From: Gordonia zhaorongruii
GTDB lineage: Bacteria; Actinomycetota; Actinomycetes; Mycobacteriales; Mycobacteriaceae
Reading direction: 5' to 3'
Length of the DNA stretch: 64,000 nucleotides
Assembly: GCF_007559005.1 (NCBI RefSeq)
Contig: NZ_CP041763.1
Coordinates: 310,001-374,000, forward strand
Both the position numbers and the translations under genes were made by a program. Shown here one piece after another: positions 18,146 to 27,364 of this stretch (positions are counted from its first letter, which is position 1; every line of letters begins with the position of its first letter). The notes beneath the pieces are model-generated. The model saw only the letters and a program-made list of their open reading frames with translations. It did no database searches and was not told where the DNA came from.

Positions 18146-19687
18146 ATGGAGCTGCCGAGCCTGAATCGGGACTACGGCTCCGTCATGCTGGGGTCCGTTG
18201 ATCAAACGCCTCGTCAGCAACGCATCCGTATTCAGGTCCTGCTGACGGGCGCTGTCGTCACGGCGAACGTCATCGGCATCCTGATCGCCGTCGGGCTCGG
18301 TGCGGTCGGCATCCCCGAGCCGTCAACGCTCCGATGGGACTTGGCGTACGTCAATTTCATCGCCGTCCCTGTCTACATCCTGGTTGCTCTGATCATCGGC
18401 GTCGTCTTCGGGACCGCGTCGACCGTCAAGGCGCTGCGGTGGTCGATAAACGACGAGATCCCCAGCCGGGAGGACGCTCGCCGATCGGTGCGTGCGGTGC
18501 GCCGCCTCGTGTGGATGCAGGGGCTGCTCTGGGTGGGCGGCGCTGCCGTCCTCGGTCTCTGTTACGGACTCGTCGATCCCGATCTCATCATGAAGACCGT
18601 GTTCATCGTCCTGATGTGCGCGACGGTCGTGGTCGCGATCGCCAGGCTCTACACCGAGATCCTGCTGCGTCCCGTATGGGCGCAGATCCTGCAGGCCGGC
18701 CTCGGACTGCGAGGTAGCTCGGTGCGCTCGCGCGCCATCAACTCGTGGCTCATCGGGACCGGCATTCCGCTGGCGGGCATCACGCTGGTGCTCCTGTTCG
18801 GCGTCCTGCGCTCGGACACGAGCAAGACGAGCATCCTCATCTCGGTGACCGTGCTCGCCGCTGTGGCCGCATGCGTCGGTCTGCTCACCGAGTACCTGTT
18901 CGTCTGGAGCATCACCGGGCCGCTGCGCAGCGTCCGCGACGGCATGGCCACGGTCCGGACCGGCGATGTGAACCGAGCCCAGGACATCGTCGTGTACGAC
19001 GGTTCCGAACTCGGCGAACTCCAGTACGGATTCAACGCGATGGTGAGCAGTCTGCGGGAGCAGGAGCGCATGCGCGACCTGTTCGGCCGTCACGTGGGAC
19101 GCGACGTGGCCGCCGCGGCACTGCGCCGCGATCCGCAGCTCGGGGGAGAGGAGCGCGTCGTGGCCGTCGTGTTCGTCGACGTGATCGGCTCGACGACGAT
19201 CGCTGAGCACCGTTCGCCCACCGAGGTGGTGGATCTGCTCAACAAGTTCTTCGCGGTGATCGTCGAGGCGACTGAACGCAACGGCGGCCTGGTCAACAAA
19301 TTCGAAGGCGACGCGGTGCTCGCGATCTTCGGTGCGCCCGTCGACCTGGACAACTCGGCCTCGAGTGCGTTGGTGGCCGCGCGTGAGATCTCCGATGGCT
19401 TGCACGCCAGGGTGCCGGAGCTGTCTGCGGGCGTTGGCGTGAGCTTCGGCAGCGTGGTGGCGGGAAACGTCGGTGCGGTGCAGCGATTCGAGTACACGGT
19501 GATCGGCGATCCGGTGAACGAGAGCGCTCGGCTCAGCGAGCTGGCCAAGGACGATCCGCGGTACCCGGTCGCCGCGTTACGTGCGATCGATGCCGCGGCG
19601 CAGGAGGAAGCGGCCCGCTGGACCCCCTGGCGTGAGGTGACGTTGCGTGGCCGGAGTGAGCCGACACCGGTGTTCGTCGCCAGATGA
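18146..19687 (+). CDS. Membrane-bound class III adenylate cyclase with HAMP domain
   Basis: 513 residues. Six membrane helices (about residues 30-260) are followed by a HAMP linker (S-I-T-G-P-L-R-S-V-R-D-G-M) and the cyclase domain (about 330-505). Catalytic residues are complete: F-V-D-V-I-G-S-T-T (metal Asp), N-K-F-E-G-D-A-V-L (adenine-selecting Lys and second metal Asp), Y-T-V-I-G-D-P-V-N-E-S-A-R (purine-binding Asp, transition-state Asn and Arg). This is the Rv1318c/Rv3645 class. It should make cAMP from ATP at the inner membrane face, as a homodimer. Confidence 0.92.
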   Translation: MELPSLNRDYGSVMLGSVDQTPRQQRIRIQVLLTGAVVTANVIGILIAVGLGAVGIPEPSTLRWDLAYVNFIAVPVYILVALIIGVVFGTASTVKALRWSINDEIPSREDARRSVRAVRRLVWMQGLLWVGGAAVLGLCYGLVDPDLIMKTVFIVLMCATVVVAIARLYTEILLRPVWAQILQAGLGLRGSSVRSRAINSWLIGTGIPLAGITLVLLFGVLRSDTSKTSILISVTVLAAVAACVGLLTEYLFVWSITGPLRSVRDGMATVRTGDVNRAQDIVVYDGSELGELQYGFNAMVSSLREQERMRDLFGRHVGRDVAAAALRRDPQLGGEERVVAVVFVDVIGSTTIAEHRSPTEVVDLLNKFFAVIVEATERNGGLVNKFEGDAVLAIFGAPVDLDNSASSALVAAREISDGLHARVPELSAGVGVSFGSVVAGNVGAVQRFEYTVIGDPVNESARLSELAKDDPRYPVAALRAIDAAAQEEAARWTPWREVTLRGRSEPTPVFVAR

Positions 19688-19692
19688 ATGCC

Positions 19693-20154
19693 TCAGTCGA
19701 GGCAGAACTCGTTGTCCTCCGGGTCGGTCAGCACGATGTAGCCGCCCTCCATCGGAGGATCGGGATCCTGGCGTCGCACCCGCGTCGCGCCCAGCGCCTC
19801 CAACTCTGCGCACGCTGCCTCCAGTGCGGCCATTCGCTCGTCACCGGCCAACCCCGGCGCCCCGCGTACGTCGAGATGCACACGGTTCTTGACGGTCTTC
19901 TCCTCGGGAACACGCTGGAAGAACAGTCGTGCACCGGTCCCGCCCGGATCTTCTGCCGCAGACCGCGAATTCCATTCGGAAGCCGGGACTCCCATCCGCT
20001 CGAGGAACGCGTCCCAGGCGTCGAACGGATCGGCCCAGGAATCGAGATCCACGCCCGGCGGTCCCGGGATCAGATAGCCGAGGGCCGCCGCCCAGAACCG
20101 CGACTGCGATCGCGGATCGTGCGCGTCGAAGGTGATCTGTAGGTCTCTGCTCAT
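19693..20154 (-). CDS. VOC family protein (glyoxalase-like domain)
   Basis: 153 residues. Opens [11 protein letters not shown] and contains N-R-V-H-L-D-V-R-G and [12 protein letters not shown], the two half-site strands of vicinal-oxygen-chelate proteins of the glyoxalase_6 type. Substrate unknown. The ATG at 20154 has AGG at good distance; an upstream GTG at 20187 is less likely. Convergent with the cyclase gene (5-bp gap). Confidence 0.82.
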   Translation of the reverse strand: MSRDLQITFDAHDPRSQSRFWAAALGYLIPGPPGVDLDSWADPFDAWDAFLERMGVPASEWNSRSAAEDPGGTGARLFFQRVPEEKTVKNRVHLDVRGAPGLAGDERMAALEAACAELEALGATRVRRQDPDPPMEGGYIVLTDPEDNEFCLD

Positions 20155-20236
20155 GCGTCGCCTGCCTTCCGATGAGAGCTCCGGCACAGCGTACGACGAT
20201 CGAACGGCGTGCGCCGGGGCTCGGATCCGAGACCCG

Positions 20237-20242
20237 TAAACT
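20237..20242 (+). promoter_or_regulatory. -10 box TAAACT of probable leaderless purT transcript
   Basis: TAAACT ends 7 nt before the ATG at 20250. The intervening GGAAGG is only one nucleotide from the ATG, too near to act as a ribosome site. Confidence 0.5.
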
Positions 20243-20249
20243 GGAAGGC

Positions 20250-22025
20250 ATGGCGTCTACGGTGATCGGCACTCCACTGAGTCCTACCGCGGTCAAGGTC
20301 CTCCTGCTCGGTTCCGGGGAACTGGGCAAGGAAGTGGCTATCGCGTTGCAGCGCTTCGGCGTCGAGGTGATCGCCGTCGACCGCTACGCGGACGCACCGG
20401 GGCACCAGGTGGCCCATCACGCCGAGGTCATCGATATGACAGACGCCGAGCAGGTACGCGCCGTCATCGACAAACACCGTCCGCATTACGTGCTCCCGGA
20501 GATCGAGGCGATCGCCACCGACGCACTCGAAGACGTCGAGAAGGACGGAATCGCGGAGGTCATCCCCAGCGCGAAGGCCGTCTCCGCGACCCTCAATCGA
20601 GAGGGGATCCGCAAGCTGGCAGACGAGGAACTCGGGCTTCCGACATCGCCGTACCTGTTCGCGGGGTCGCTCGAGGAGATGCGCCGCGCGGTGACCAGCA
20701 TCGGGTTCCCCTGTGTGGTGAAGCCGATCATGTCGTCGTCGGGCAAGGGGCAGAGCGTTCTGAAGGGCCCCGACGACGTCGACGCTGCGTGGGAGGCCGC
20801 GCGCACCGGCGCCCGGGTGAGCAACGACCGGGTGATCGTCGAGGGGTTCGTCGAATTCGACTACGAGATCACGCTGCTGACGGTTCGCGCCGTCGACCCG
20901 GCGACCGGCCGGCTCGCCACCTACTTCTGCGACCCGATCGGGCACCGGCAGGTGTCCGGCGACTACGTCGAGAGCTGGCAGCCGCAACCGATGAGCCCGG
21001 TGGCGCGTGACGCGGCCCGCTCGGTCGCCGCCAGGATCGCGACGGCGATGGGCGACACTTCGACAGGTCCGGATCGCAACCCGCTCCTGGGACGCGGTGT
21101 CTTCGGCGTCGAGCTGTTCGTGAAGGGCGACGAGGTCTACTTCTCCGAAGTGAGTCCGCGCCCGCACGACACCGGGCTCGTCACCTTGGCGTCCCAGCAG
21201 CTCTCCGAGTTCGAGCTGCATGCGCGGGCGGTTCTCGGGCTGCCCGTCGACACGCGAAGCGTCGCGCCGGGGGCGTCCGCCGTGATCTACGGCGAGCACG
21301 ATGAGAAGGGCATCAAGTTCGCCGGCGTCGCGCAGGCACTCGCCGACCCCGAGGTGGATGTCCGGCTGTTCGGAAAGCCGGAGAGCTTCTCGCGCCGGCG
21401 CATGGGAGTCGCGGTGTCGACGGGTCGTGACATCGCCGAGGCTCGCCGAAAGGCAACGCGCGCAGCCGGCCTCGTTACGCCTCTGCGGGCAGGCGATGAG
21501 CCGGGGCAGGTTGGGGATCCGGCTCCCGAGACGGACGGTGAGGCCGAGGGCGTGCCGGATGCGGACATCTGGACGGAGGTCGACCCCGGGCCGGAGTCGG
21601 CGGCAGGACCGAGTGCCCGATCGCAGCCGGGCGCTCAGCCCGGATCGCCGAATCAGCAGGCCCCGAATCGGCAGGCCCCGACGCCGCCGGAGGGGGCACC
21701 GCAGGTGCGTCGTCCGGGACCGCCCCCGAATGCTCCGCGTCCCCGCCAAGGACCACCCGGGGGGCCGCCTCCGTCAGGTGGCCCACCCCCATCCGGCCCA
21801 CCCCCATCCGGCCCGCCCCCATCCGGACAACCCCGGCCCGGTCCCCGCCCGCCGCAGCGATACGGGCCGCCTCCCGGTGGCCCCCAGGGCCCGCCGCCGC
21901 GCCGTCCGGGACCGAACATGCCGCGTCCGCCCGCCGGCCGTCCCGGACCCGGTCCTGCGCGGCCCAGTGGTCCGCGCCCGCCGATGGGGCCACCGCCTGC
22001 CGGACCGCCGCCGCCCCGGAGTTGA
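20250..22025 (+). CDS. purT: Formate-dependent phosphoribosylglycinamide formyltransferase with proline-rich C-terminal extension
   Basis: 591 residues; normal PurT is about 400. Residues 1-410 form the ATP-grasp enzyme that makes formyl-GAR from GAR, formate and [23 protein letters not shown] (ATP loop), [12 protein letters not shown] (metal ligands). From about residue 430 to the end the chain is disordered and becomes a P/G/R-rich tail with repeated P-P-P-S-G-P units (near 515-535). The reading frame is uninterrupted through the tail and GC content stays high, so it is a real extension, not a frameshift. In M. tuberculosis purT is next to rhodanese-metZ; here about 5 kb of other genes intervene. 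Confidence 0.93.
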   Translation: MASTVIGTPLSPTAVKVLLLGSGELGKEVAIALQRFGVEVIAVDRYADAPGHQVAHHAEVIDMTDAEQVRAVIDKHRPHYVLPEIEAIATDALEDVEKDGIAEVIPSAKAVSATLNREGIRKLADEELGLPTSPYLFAGSLEEMRRAVTSIGFPCVVKPIMSSSGKGQSVLKGPDDVDAAWEAARTGARVSNDRVIVEGFVEFDYEITLLTVRAVDPATGRLATYFCDPIGHRQVSGDYVESWQPQPMSPVARDAARSVAARIATAMGDTSTGPDRNPLLGRGVFGVELFVKGDEVYFSEVSPRPHDTGLVTLASQQLSEFELHARAVLGLPVDTRSVAPGASAVIYGEHDEKGIKFAGVAQALADPEVDVRLFGKPESFSRRRMGVAVSTGRDIAEARRKATRAAGLVTPLRAGDEPGQVGDPAPETDGEAEGVPDADIWTEVDPGPESAAGPSARSQPGAQPGSPNQQAPNRQAPTPPEGAPQVRRPGPPPNAPRPRQGPPGGPPPSGGPPPSGPPPSGPPPSGQPRPGPRPPQRYGPPPGGPQGPPPRRPGPNMPRPPAGRPGPGPARPSGPRPPMGPPPAGPPPPRS

Positions 22026-22043
22026 TCGAGGGGCGGCCGGCCG

Positions 22044-22625
22044 TCAGGCGGGAGAGGTGCGGACGTGTGCGCGTTCGCCCTGGCTGCCGACGAGGCTGAG
22101 GAACTCCACCGGCCCTGAACTCGTGGCGCCGAACCAGTGCGGGGTGCGGGTGTCGAACTCGGCGGCCTCGCCCGGACTGAGGATCAGGTCGCGCTCGCCG
22201 AGGACGAGGCGCAGCTTGCCGTTGAGGACGAAAGCCCAGTCGAAGCCCTCATGCGTGCGCAGGTCGGGCTCGGCGTCGTCGCGTCCGGTGGGCAGGATGA
22301 ACTTGTAGGCCTGAATGCCGCCGGGTCTGCGACTCAACGGCAGGATGGTCCGACCGTCATCGGTGGGGATCGGACGCAGATTGACGCGCGGATCACCGGT
22401 CAACGGTGCGTCGACGAGCTCATCCAAGGTGACGCCGTACGAGCGTGCCAGCGGTAGCAACTGCTCCAAGGTCGGGCGCCGGAGCCCGGATTCCAGGCGC
22501 GACAGCGTGCTGCTCGAGATGCCGGTCTCTTCGGAGAGGTCGGTCAGCGTGGTGCCGCGGTGCTGCCGCAGGTGCTTCAGCCGGGTGCCGACGGCATCGA
22601 GAGTGTGGTCTGTGGGATCGGCCAT
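22044..22625 (-). CDS. XRE family regulator with C-terminal cupin sensor domain
   Basis: 193 residues. The helix-turn-helix spans about residues 12-65 (L-K-H-L-R-Q-H-R-G-T-T-L-T-D-L-S, then S-S-S-T-L-S-R-L-E-S-G). The second half is a small cupin barrel with F-D-W-A-F-V-L-N-G-K-L-R-L and L-S-P-G-E-A-A-E-F-D. Divergent from the reductase-methyltransferase pair; two palindromes lie between, so it probably regulates both itself and that operon. Confidence 0.9.
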   Translation of the reverse strand: MADPTDHTLDAVGTRLKHLRQHRGTTLTDLSEETGISSSTLSRLESGLRRPTLEQLLPLARSYGVTLDELVDAPLTGDPRVNLRPIPTDDGRTILPLSRRPGGIQAYKFILPTGRDDAEPDLRTHEGFDWAFVLNGKLRLVLGERDLILSPGEAAEFDTRTPHWFGATSSGPVEFLSLVGSQGERAHVRTSPA

Positions 22626-22635
22626 GTTCTCGAGT

Positions 22636-22664
22636 TTGCCATTCGGCAACAAGTATTGCCAATA
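22636..22664. promoter_or_regulatory. Two adjacent palindromes in the XRE/reductase divergent promoter
   Basis: TTGCC-ATTC-GGCAA (22636-22649) and TATTG-C-CAATA (22654-22664) are perfect inverted repeats about one helical turn and a half apart (centre to centre 16-17 bp), directly upstream of the regulator start. They are the best candidates for its operator. Confidence 0.5.
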
Positions 22665-22738
22665 CGGCTGATTGTGGTCATTCTTGTGGAGACAGGTTGT
22701 CGAGACGGCAGCCGCCGACGTTTCCGGGAGGGCGAGAC

Positions 22739-23698
22739 ATGACAGAACGCGACGACGAGACCCGCGACGTAGTGGTGGTAGGAGGCGGTGCGGCCGGCCT
22801 CAGCGCGGCGTTGACGCTGGCCCGGGCGCGGCGATCGGTGACGGTCGTCGATGCCGGCGAGCCGAGGAACGCACCGGCTGACGGCGTCCACGGGTTGCTC
22901 GGCCTCGAGGGTACGAATCCGGGAGAGCTGCTGGCGCGGGGACGTGACGAGGTCGTCGGCTACGGCGGCGAGATTCTCCCCGGTGAGGTCGCCGGCGTCT
23001 CCGGGGTCCCGGACGAGTTCTCGGTGGCGCTTCGCGACGGCCCTGTCCTGCGCGCCCGTCGCCTCCTCATCGCCACCGGTCTGGTCGACGAGCTGCCGGA
23101 CATCCCCGGAGTGCGTGAGCAGTGGGGACACGGTGTTCTGCACTGCCCGTACTGCCACGGTTGGGAGGTGCGCGACCGTCGGATCGGCGTGCTGGGCACC
23201 GACCCGATGGCGTTTCACAAGGTGATGCTGTTCCGCCAATGGAGTCCGGACGTCGTGTTCTTCGCCAACGGCAACCCGATCGAACCGCAGGATCGCACCA
23301 CTCTGAACGCGCTCGACGCCCAGGTCGTCGAAGGAGTGATCTCGCGACTCGAGATCGACGGCGACGAGCTGAGCGGCGTCCGGCTCGACGGGGGCGCGAC
23401 CGTGCCGGTCGATGCCGTGGTGGTGTCCACGCGGATGGTCGCCCGCACCGATGTCGTCGCCGGGATCGGCATCTCGCCCACAACCCACCCAGCCGGGGCG
23501 TTCATCGAGACCGACCAGTTCGGTGCCACCTCGGTGCCCGGAGTGTGGGCCGCGGGCAACTCGTCCGACATCGGTGCGCAGGTCAGCAATGCTGCCGCGG
23601 ACGGTGCGCGAGCCGCCCAGCACATCAACACCGACCTCATCATGAAAGACCTCGAACGCGCCGTGTCCGCGGCAGCCGCCGACGAAGGAGACAACTGA
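22739..23698 (+). CDS. Thioredoxin-reductase-like FAD/NAD(P) oxidoreductase
   Basis: 319 residues. FAD-binding V-V-V-G-G-G-A-A-G-L-S-A at 12-23, a redox C-P-Y-C pair in H-C-P-Y-C-H-G-W-E near residue 140, NAD(P) loop I-G-V-L-G-T-D-P-M-A, and the C-terminal V-W-A-A-G-N. GGGAGG precedes the ATG by 8 nt. The NAD loop departs from the usual G-x-G-x-x-A, so cofactor use may differ. The physiological partner is unknown; the downstream methyltransferase overlaps its stop. Confidence 0.88.
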   Translation: MTERDDETRDVVVVGGGAAGLSAALTLARARRSVTVVDAGEPRNAPADGVHGLLGLEGTNPGELLARGRDEVVGYGGEILPGEVAGVSGVPDEFSVALRDGPVLRARRLLIATGLVDELPDIPGVREQWGHGVLHCPYCHGWEVRDRRIGVLGTDPMAFHKVMLFRQWSPDVVFFANGNPIEPQDRTTLNALDAQVVEGVISRLEIDGDELSGVRLDGGATVPVDAVVVSTRMVARTDVVAGIGISPTTHPAGAFIETDQFGATSVPGVWAAGNSSDIGAQVSNAAADGARAAQHINTDLIMKDLERAVSAAAADEGDN

Positions 23699-24354
23699 TG
23701 GAGCACACGTTCGACACCGAGTACTGGGATCAGATCTGGGGCGGCGAGCGTGCTCAGTCCATGGGATCGGGCGCAGCGAACCCGCATCTGGTTCGGGAAG
23801 TCGGCGACCTGACGCCCGGGACCGCGCTCGAGGCGGGATGCGGCGCAGGCGCCGAGGCGATCTGGCTCGCCACCCGTGGCTGGCAGGTCACCGGCGCCGA
23901 CATCGCCGCCGGGGCGCTCGACCGGGCGGCCGAGCGGGCTGCGGACGCCGGGGTCGGCGACCGGGTGGAGTGGGTGCGGGCCGACCTGTCCACGTGGGAG
24001 CCGGGCATCGGCTACGGCCTGGTCACCACGCACTACGCACATCCCGCCATCCCGCAGCTGGAGTTCTACGACCGCATCGCCGGGTGGGTGGCGCCCGGTG
24101 GAACGCTGCTCATCGTCGGCCATCTGCACCAGAGTGGTCACGGCAGCGGCGGCGGACATGGGCACGGACACGGGCATAACGCCGACGGTCCGCCCGAATC
24201 GGCTTCGGCGACCGCGGTCACCATCACCGAACGCCTCGATCGCGATCGGTGGGAGGTGGTGACCGCCGAGGAGTCGCACCGCACCATGCCCGGCCCCGGC
24301 GGCAAGGAGACCACCATCCACGATGTCGTCGTGCGGGCCATCCGTCGCCGTTGA
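23698..24354 (+). CDS. Class I SAM-dependent methyltransferase with His/Gly-rich loop
   Basis: 218 residues. Starts within the stop of the reductase gene (TGATG). SAM-binding motif I is A-L-E-A-G-C-G-A-G-A-E-A (about 43-54), followed by V-T-G-A-D-I-A. Y-W-D-Q-I-W-G-G resembles the N-terminus of TehB/thiopurine-type methyltransferases. An insertion near residues 141-162 is rich in alternating His and Gly (G-H-G-H-G-H-G-H-N) and could bind a metal. It may methylate a toxic small molecule or metalloid in a two-gene detoxification unit with the reductase; this is inference. Confidence 0.85.
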   Translation: MEHTFDTEYWDQIWGGERAQSMGSGAANPHLVREVGDLTPGTALEAGCGAGAEAIWLATRGWQVTGADIAAGALDRAAERAADAGVGDRVEWVRADLSTWEPGIGYGLVTTHYAHPAIPQLEFYDRIAGWVAPGGTLLIVGHLHQSGHGSGGGHGHGHGHNADGPPESASATAVTITERLDRDRWEVVTAEESHRTMPGPGGKETTIHDVVVRAIRRR

Positions 24355-24480
24355 TCTCCCCGACAGCAGTGCCGCGCACGCGTACGGGCGCGCGGCGCTG
24401 TTCACCACCATCTTGGGCGGTTCCACATGAGCACGGTTCCACGCCGGAGTCGCGGTATCAGTCCAACTCCGATTTCTGAG

Positions 24481-24493
24481 TGTTCACTGAACA
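24481..24493. promoter_or_regulatory. 13-bp palindrome upstream of the secreted protein gene
   Basis: TGTTCA-C-TGAACA is a perfect inverted repeat 161 bp before the ATG of the secreted protein, just upstream of a plausible promoter (TTGAGT at 24509 and TA-rich hexamers 16-18 nt further). It is a likely operator; the regulator is unknown. Confidence 0.45.
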
Positions 24494-24568
24494 ATCTGGT
24501 AACACTTCTTGAGTGAGACGCCGATAGTTGAGTAAGGGTGGATTGAGGGGTCCTTCCCTTTTGTTGGA

Positions 24569-24612
24569 GGATGCCTTTCGCTCGTGCTCCTGCGCATTGG
24601 CGAAAGGCATCC
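24569..24612 (+). ncRNA. Structured leader hairpin of the secreted protein mRNA
   Basis: GGATGCCTTTCG (24569-24580) pairs perfectly with CGAAAGGCATCC (24601-24612); a C-G pair extends it to 13 bp with an 18-nt loop. It lies 41 nt before the start codon and has no T run, so it is not a plain terminator. GGAGG directly before an ATG at 24571 in its 5' arm could also start an 18-codon leader peptide. No known RNA family is recognised. Confidence 0.5.
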
Positions 24613-24653
24613 GCCCGCTCGCTCTGAATAACTGGAAACGAAAGGTGTTCGAC

Positions 24654-25154
24654 ATGAGGAAGACCCTGAAGCGCGCCATCGCAGGCGTCGCAGCCGCCGG
24701 TGCCATGGGCGCCGGTTCGCTGGTCGCAGCCCCCGAGGCGCAGGCCGCCGCTCCCGGCGACCTCCAGATCATCGGCGGCGTGAGCTGCACATTCAAGCTG
24801 TGGGGCCCGGACTGGTCCGACGGACCGCAGTGGCAGATGCACCGCTGGATGGGCGTCAAGAACATCGGCGGCAGCACGATGACCGGTGTGACCGTGACCG
24901 AATTCGGCGGGCCCACCAAGTGGGTGCCGGCGAACAAGGAGCGCGACACCAAGGTCGGCGAACTCGAAGCCGGGCAGACCTCCGTGACGGTCTCCACCAA
25001 GTGGAAGGGCTGCTGGCCCTCCTCGGTTTCCGGATACACGATCGCACGGCAGGTCGAGAACCCATTCAACAATGCGGGATTCTGGCAGAACGTCCGGCGT
25101 GCTCAGCCTAAGGGCGGCGAGCAGGGCATGATCCAGAACGATCCCACGAGTTGA
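24654..25154 (+). CDS. Small secreted protein of unknown function
   Basis: 166 residues. A basic start (R-K-T-L-K-R), a hydrophobic Ala/Gly core and A-Q-A-A-A-P give a typical signal peptide cleaved near residue 31-33. The mature part has two cysteines (V-S-C-T-F and K-G-C-W-P), likely a disulfide, and an immunoglobulin-like pattern of beta strands (V-K-N-I-G-G-S-T-M-T-G-V-T-V). AAAGG stands 8 nt before the ATG. The long upstream region carries a palindrome and a hairpin, suggesting tight regulation. No family recognised. Confidence 0.8.
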   Translation: MRKTLKRAIAGVAAAGAMGAGSLVAAPEAQAAAPGDLQIIGGVSCTFKLWGPDWSDGPQWQMHRWMGVKNIGGSTMTGVTVTEFGGPTKWVPANKERDTKVGELEAGQTSVTVSTKWKGCWPSSVSGYTIARQVENPFNNAGFWQNVRRAQPKGGEQGMIQNDPTS

Positions 25155-25187
25155 TCGGCAGTTCGAACAGGCGTTTCGCCCCGTAAT

Positions 25188-25223
25188 AAAAGGTCCGCCC
25201 CGAATGATCGGGGCGGACCTTTT
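25188..25223. terminator. Bidirectional intrinsic terminator
   Basis: AAAAGGTCCGCCCCG pairs perfectly with CGGGGCGGACCTTTT around AATGAT, a 15-bp stem with A and T runs at its base, placed between convergent genes. Confidence 0.92.
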
Positions 25224-25249
25224 CTGCGCTGTGGCCTACTCGTGGACGG

Positions 25250-26638
25250 CTACTTCTGGATCTTGTTCGGCTCGGAGGCTGCCAGCATGTCCTCGCGCTC
25301 CACGACCTTGACGCGCTCGCGGCCGACTGCAGCACCGAGCGCGCGCTCGTGCTCGTCGAGCCGGTACCAGCCGTCCCACGTGGTGAACGGGACCTTCCGC
25401 GACTCCAGCAGTTCGACGATCGCGTCCTCGTCGGCGTTCTCCGGGGTGTTGAGGGCATCGTCGCGCATGTCCGCGAGGATGCACTCGACGGTCTCGTTCG
25501 CGTCGCCCTTGGTGTGACCGATGAGACCGACGGGGCCGCGCTTGATCCAGCCCGTCGTGTAGAGGCCGGTGAGGTGTGCGCCGTCGTCGAACACGCGGCC
25601 GGCCTCGTTCGGGATCACGCCCGCCTGGTTGTCGAACGGCAGACCCGGAAGGTTGTCCGACAGGTAGCCGACCGCACGGTAGACGGCGGTGACATCCCAA
25701 TCGCGGATCTTGCCGGTCGGATTCACGTTGCCCGTGCCGTCGAGTTCGGTGCGCTCGGTGCGCAGACCGACCACCTTGCCGTCCTCACCGACGACCTCGA
25801 CCGGATTCTCGAAGAAGTGCAGGTACAGCTTGTGGATCGCCCCTTGCTTGGGTTCGCGGATCGCGTAGTTCTCGATGATCGTCGCGACCTGATCGGTGAT
25901 CTTGCTGCTGCGACGTGCGACGGCGGAACCCTCGTCGTACTCGATGTCCTCGGGATCGACGATCACCTCGATGTTCGGGGAGTGGTCGAGTTCCTTCAAT
26001 TCGAGCGGGGTGAACTTGGCCTGTGCCGGACCACGACGGCCGAACACGTGGACCTCGACCGCCTTGTTGTTCTTCAGTCCCTCGTAGACGTTGTCCGGGA
26101 TCTCGGTCGGCAGCAGCTCGTCGCCGGTCTTGGCGAGCACGCGCGCGACGTCGAGAGCGACGTTGCCCACGCCGATGACGGCGACCTTCTCCTCGTCGAG
26201 CGGCCAGGTGCGAGCGAAGTCGGGGTGGCCGTCGTACCAGGCGACGAACTGTCCCGCGCCGTAGCTGCGCTCCAGATCCATGCCCGGGATGCCCATGCCG
26301 CGATCATCCGTCGCGCCCGTGGAGAACACCACCGCGTCGTAGTGCGCGCGCAGGTCGTCGAGCGTGATGTCGGTGCCGTAATCGATGTTGCCGAGCAGGC
26401 GGACCTGCGGCTTGTCGAGCACCTTGTGCAGAGCGTTGATGATCCCCTTGATGCGGGGATGGTCGGGTGCGACGCCGTACCGGATCAGGCCGAACGGGGC
26501 GGGCATGCGCTCGTATAGATCGATGCTCACACCGCGTTCACCTGCGGTGTCCGACTTCATCAGGGCATCTGCACAGTAGATGCCGGCCGGACCGGCGCCG
26601 ACGATCGCTACCCGCAACGGGCGGTTGGTGTCAGTCAT
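25250..26638 (-). CDS. fprA: Ferredoxin/adrenodoxin-type NADP reductase FprA
   Basis: 462 residues. Passes electrons from NADPH through FAD to ferredoxins, feeding P450s and other enzymes. FAD loop V-A-I-V-G-A-G-P-A-G-I-Y at about 10-21, then F-G-L-I-R-Y-G-V-A-P-D-H, the NADP loop V-I-G-V-G-N-V-A-L-D-V-A-R and V-F-G-R-R-G-P-A-Q-A-K-F-T; near the end G-W-I-K-R-G-P-V-G-L-I-G-H-T-K-G. Length fits M. tuberculosis FprA. Divergent from the sulfur operon that follows. Confidence 0.93.
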   Translation of the reverse strand: MTDTNRPLRVAIVGAGPAGIYCADALMKSDTAGERGVSIDLYERMPAPFGLIRYGVAPDHPRIKGIINALHKVLDKPQVRLLGNIDYGTDITLDDLRAHYDAVVFSTGATDDRGMGIPGMDLERSYGAGQFVAWYDGHPDFARTWPLDEEKVAVIGVGNVALDVARVLAKTGDELLPTEIPDNVYEGLKNNKAVEVHVFGRRGPAQAKFTPLELKELDHSPNIEVIVDPEDIEYDEGSAVARRSSKITDQVATIIENYAIREPKQGAIHKLYLHFFENPVEVVGEDGKVVGLRTERTELDGTGNVNPTGKIRDWDVTAVYRAVGYLSDNLPGLPFDNQAGVIPNEAGRVFDDGAHLTGLYTTGWIKRGPVGLIGHTKGDANETVECILADMRDDALNTPENADEDAIVELLESRKVPFTTWDGWYRLDEHERALGAAVGRERVKVVEREDMLAASEPNKIQK

Positions 26639-26839
26639 GTGCTGATGCTTCCTAGCTTGATGGGGTGCTATCACCTCTACGTTAGGGCGTGGCGCGCCCC
26701 GACCAAAATCTGAAAGTGAGGGCAGCCTCAGTGGACGGACCGTGACGAAAACTCTTGACGGACGGATTGCCGTATGCCGCGTTGAACTGCACCGGCCGTC
26801 CCGGCAGTCGCCCGCGGGGAGTCGATAGACTAGACCATC

Positions 26840-27364
26840 ATGAGTGCGAAGCGGCCCGACGATGCCGGGCAGGAATCCGACGGGAACGAGTCCACCGAGG
26901 GCAGCAGTGCCGCAGAAATCTCGAGTGCACCGCGGTCCTGGCGGGATCTGCTCCCGTTCATCATCGCGGTATCGGTCGCCGTCGTGATCCTCGCCGCGAT
27001 CGGGATATCGCATCTCGTCCGGCCGTCCGAGGAGCGGGTCAGCGAGGACGCGAAGATCCAGTACGTCGTCAACGACATGTACAGCGCCCGCAACGCCCTC
27101 AATTACGAGATGTACCGGGGTGCGCACTGCGAGAAGGATCTCGCGGCGAAGGACTTCCCTTCCGCCCGTCAGTTCGCCGATACCAACCGCGTCGAGAACG
27201 AGGCCAACGGCCAACTCGTCGTCCCGAGCATGGACGTCGAGACCACTGGCGATCGCGCCTCGGTGACGGTCCACGAGCATCGCGAACGAGATGAGCAGAA
27301 GAAGCTGACCACCGACCTGACCCTGATCAAGCAGGGCGAGAACTGGAAGGTGTGCAGCGCATGA
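26840..27364 (+). CDS. Membrane-anchored protein with NTF2-like domain
   Basis: 174 residues: an acidic N-terminus of about 35, one membrane helix (36-58), and an extracytoplasmic domain ending E-N-W-K-V-C-S-A. The ending and layout resemble the C-terminal part of the large protein at 10241-12457, so both belong to the same family of anchored NTF2-like modules. A TAGACT box 8 nt before the ATG suggests a leaderless or nearly leaderless mRNA. Its stop overlaps the rhodanese ATG. Function unknown. Confidence 0.75.
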   Translation: MSAKRPDDAGQESDGNESTEGSSAAEISSAPRSWRDLLPFIIAVSVAVVILAAIGISHLVRPSEERVSEDAKIQYVVNDMYSARNALNYEMYRGAHCEKDLAAKDFPSARQFADTNRVENEANGQLVVPSMDVETTGDRASVTVHEHRERDEQKKLTTDLTLIKQGENWKVCSA

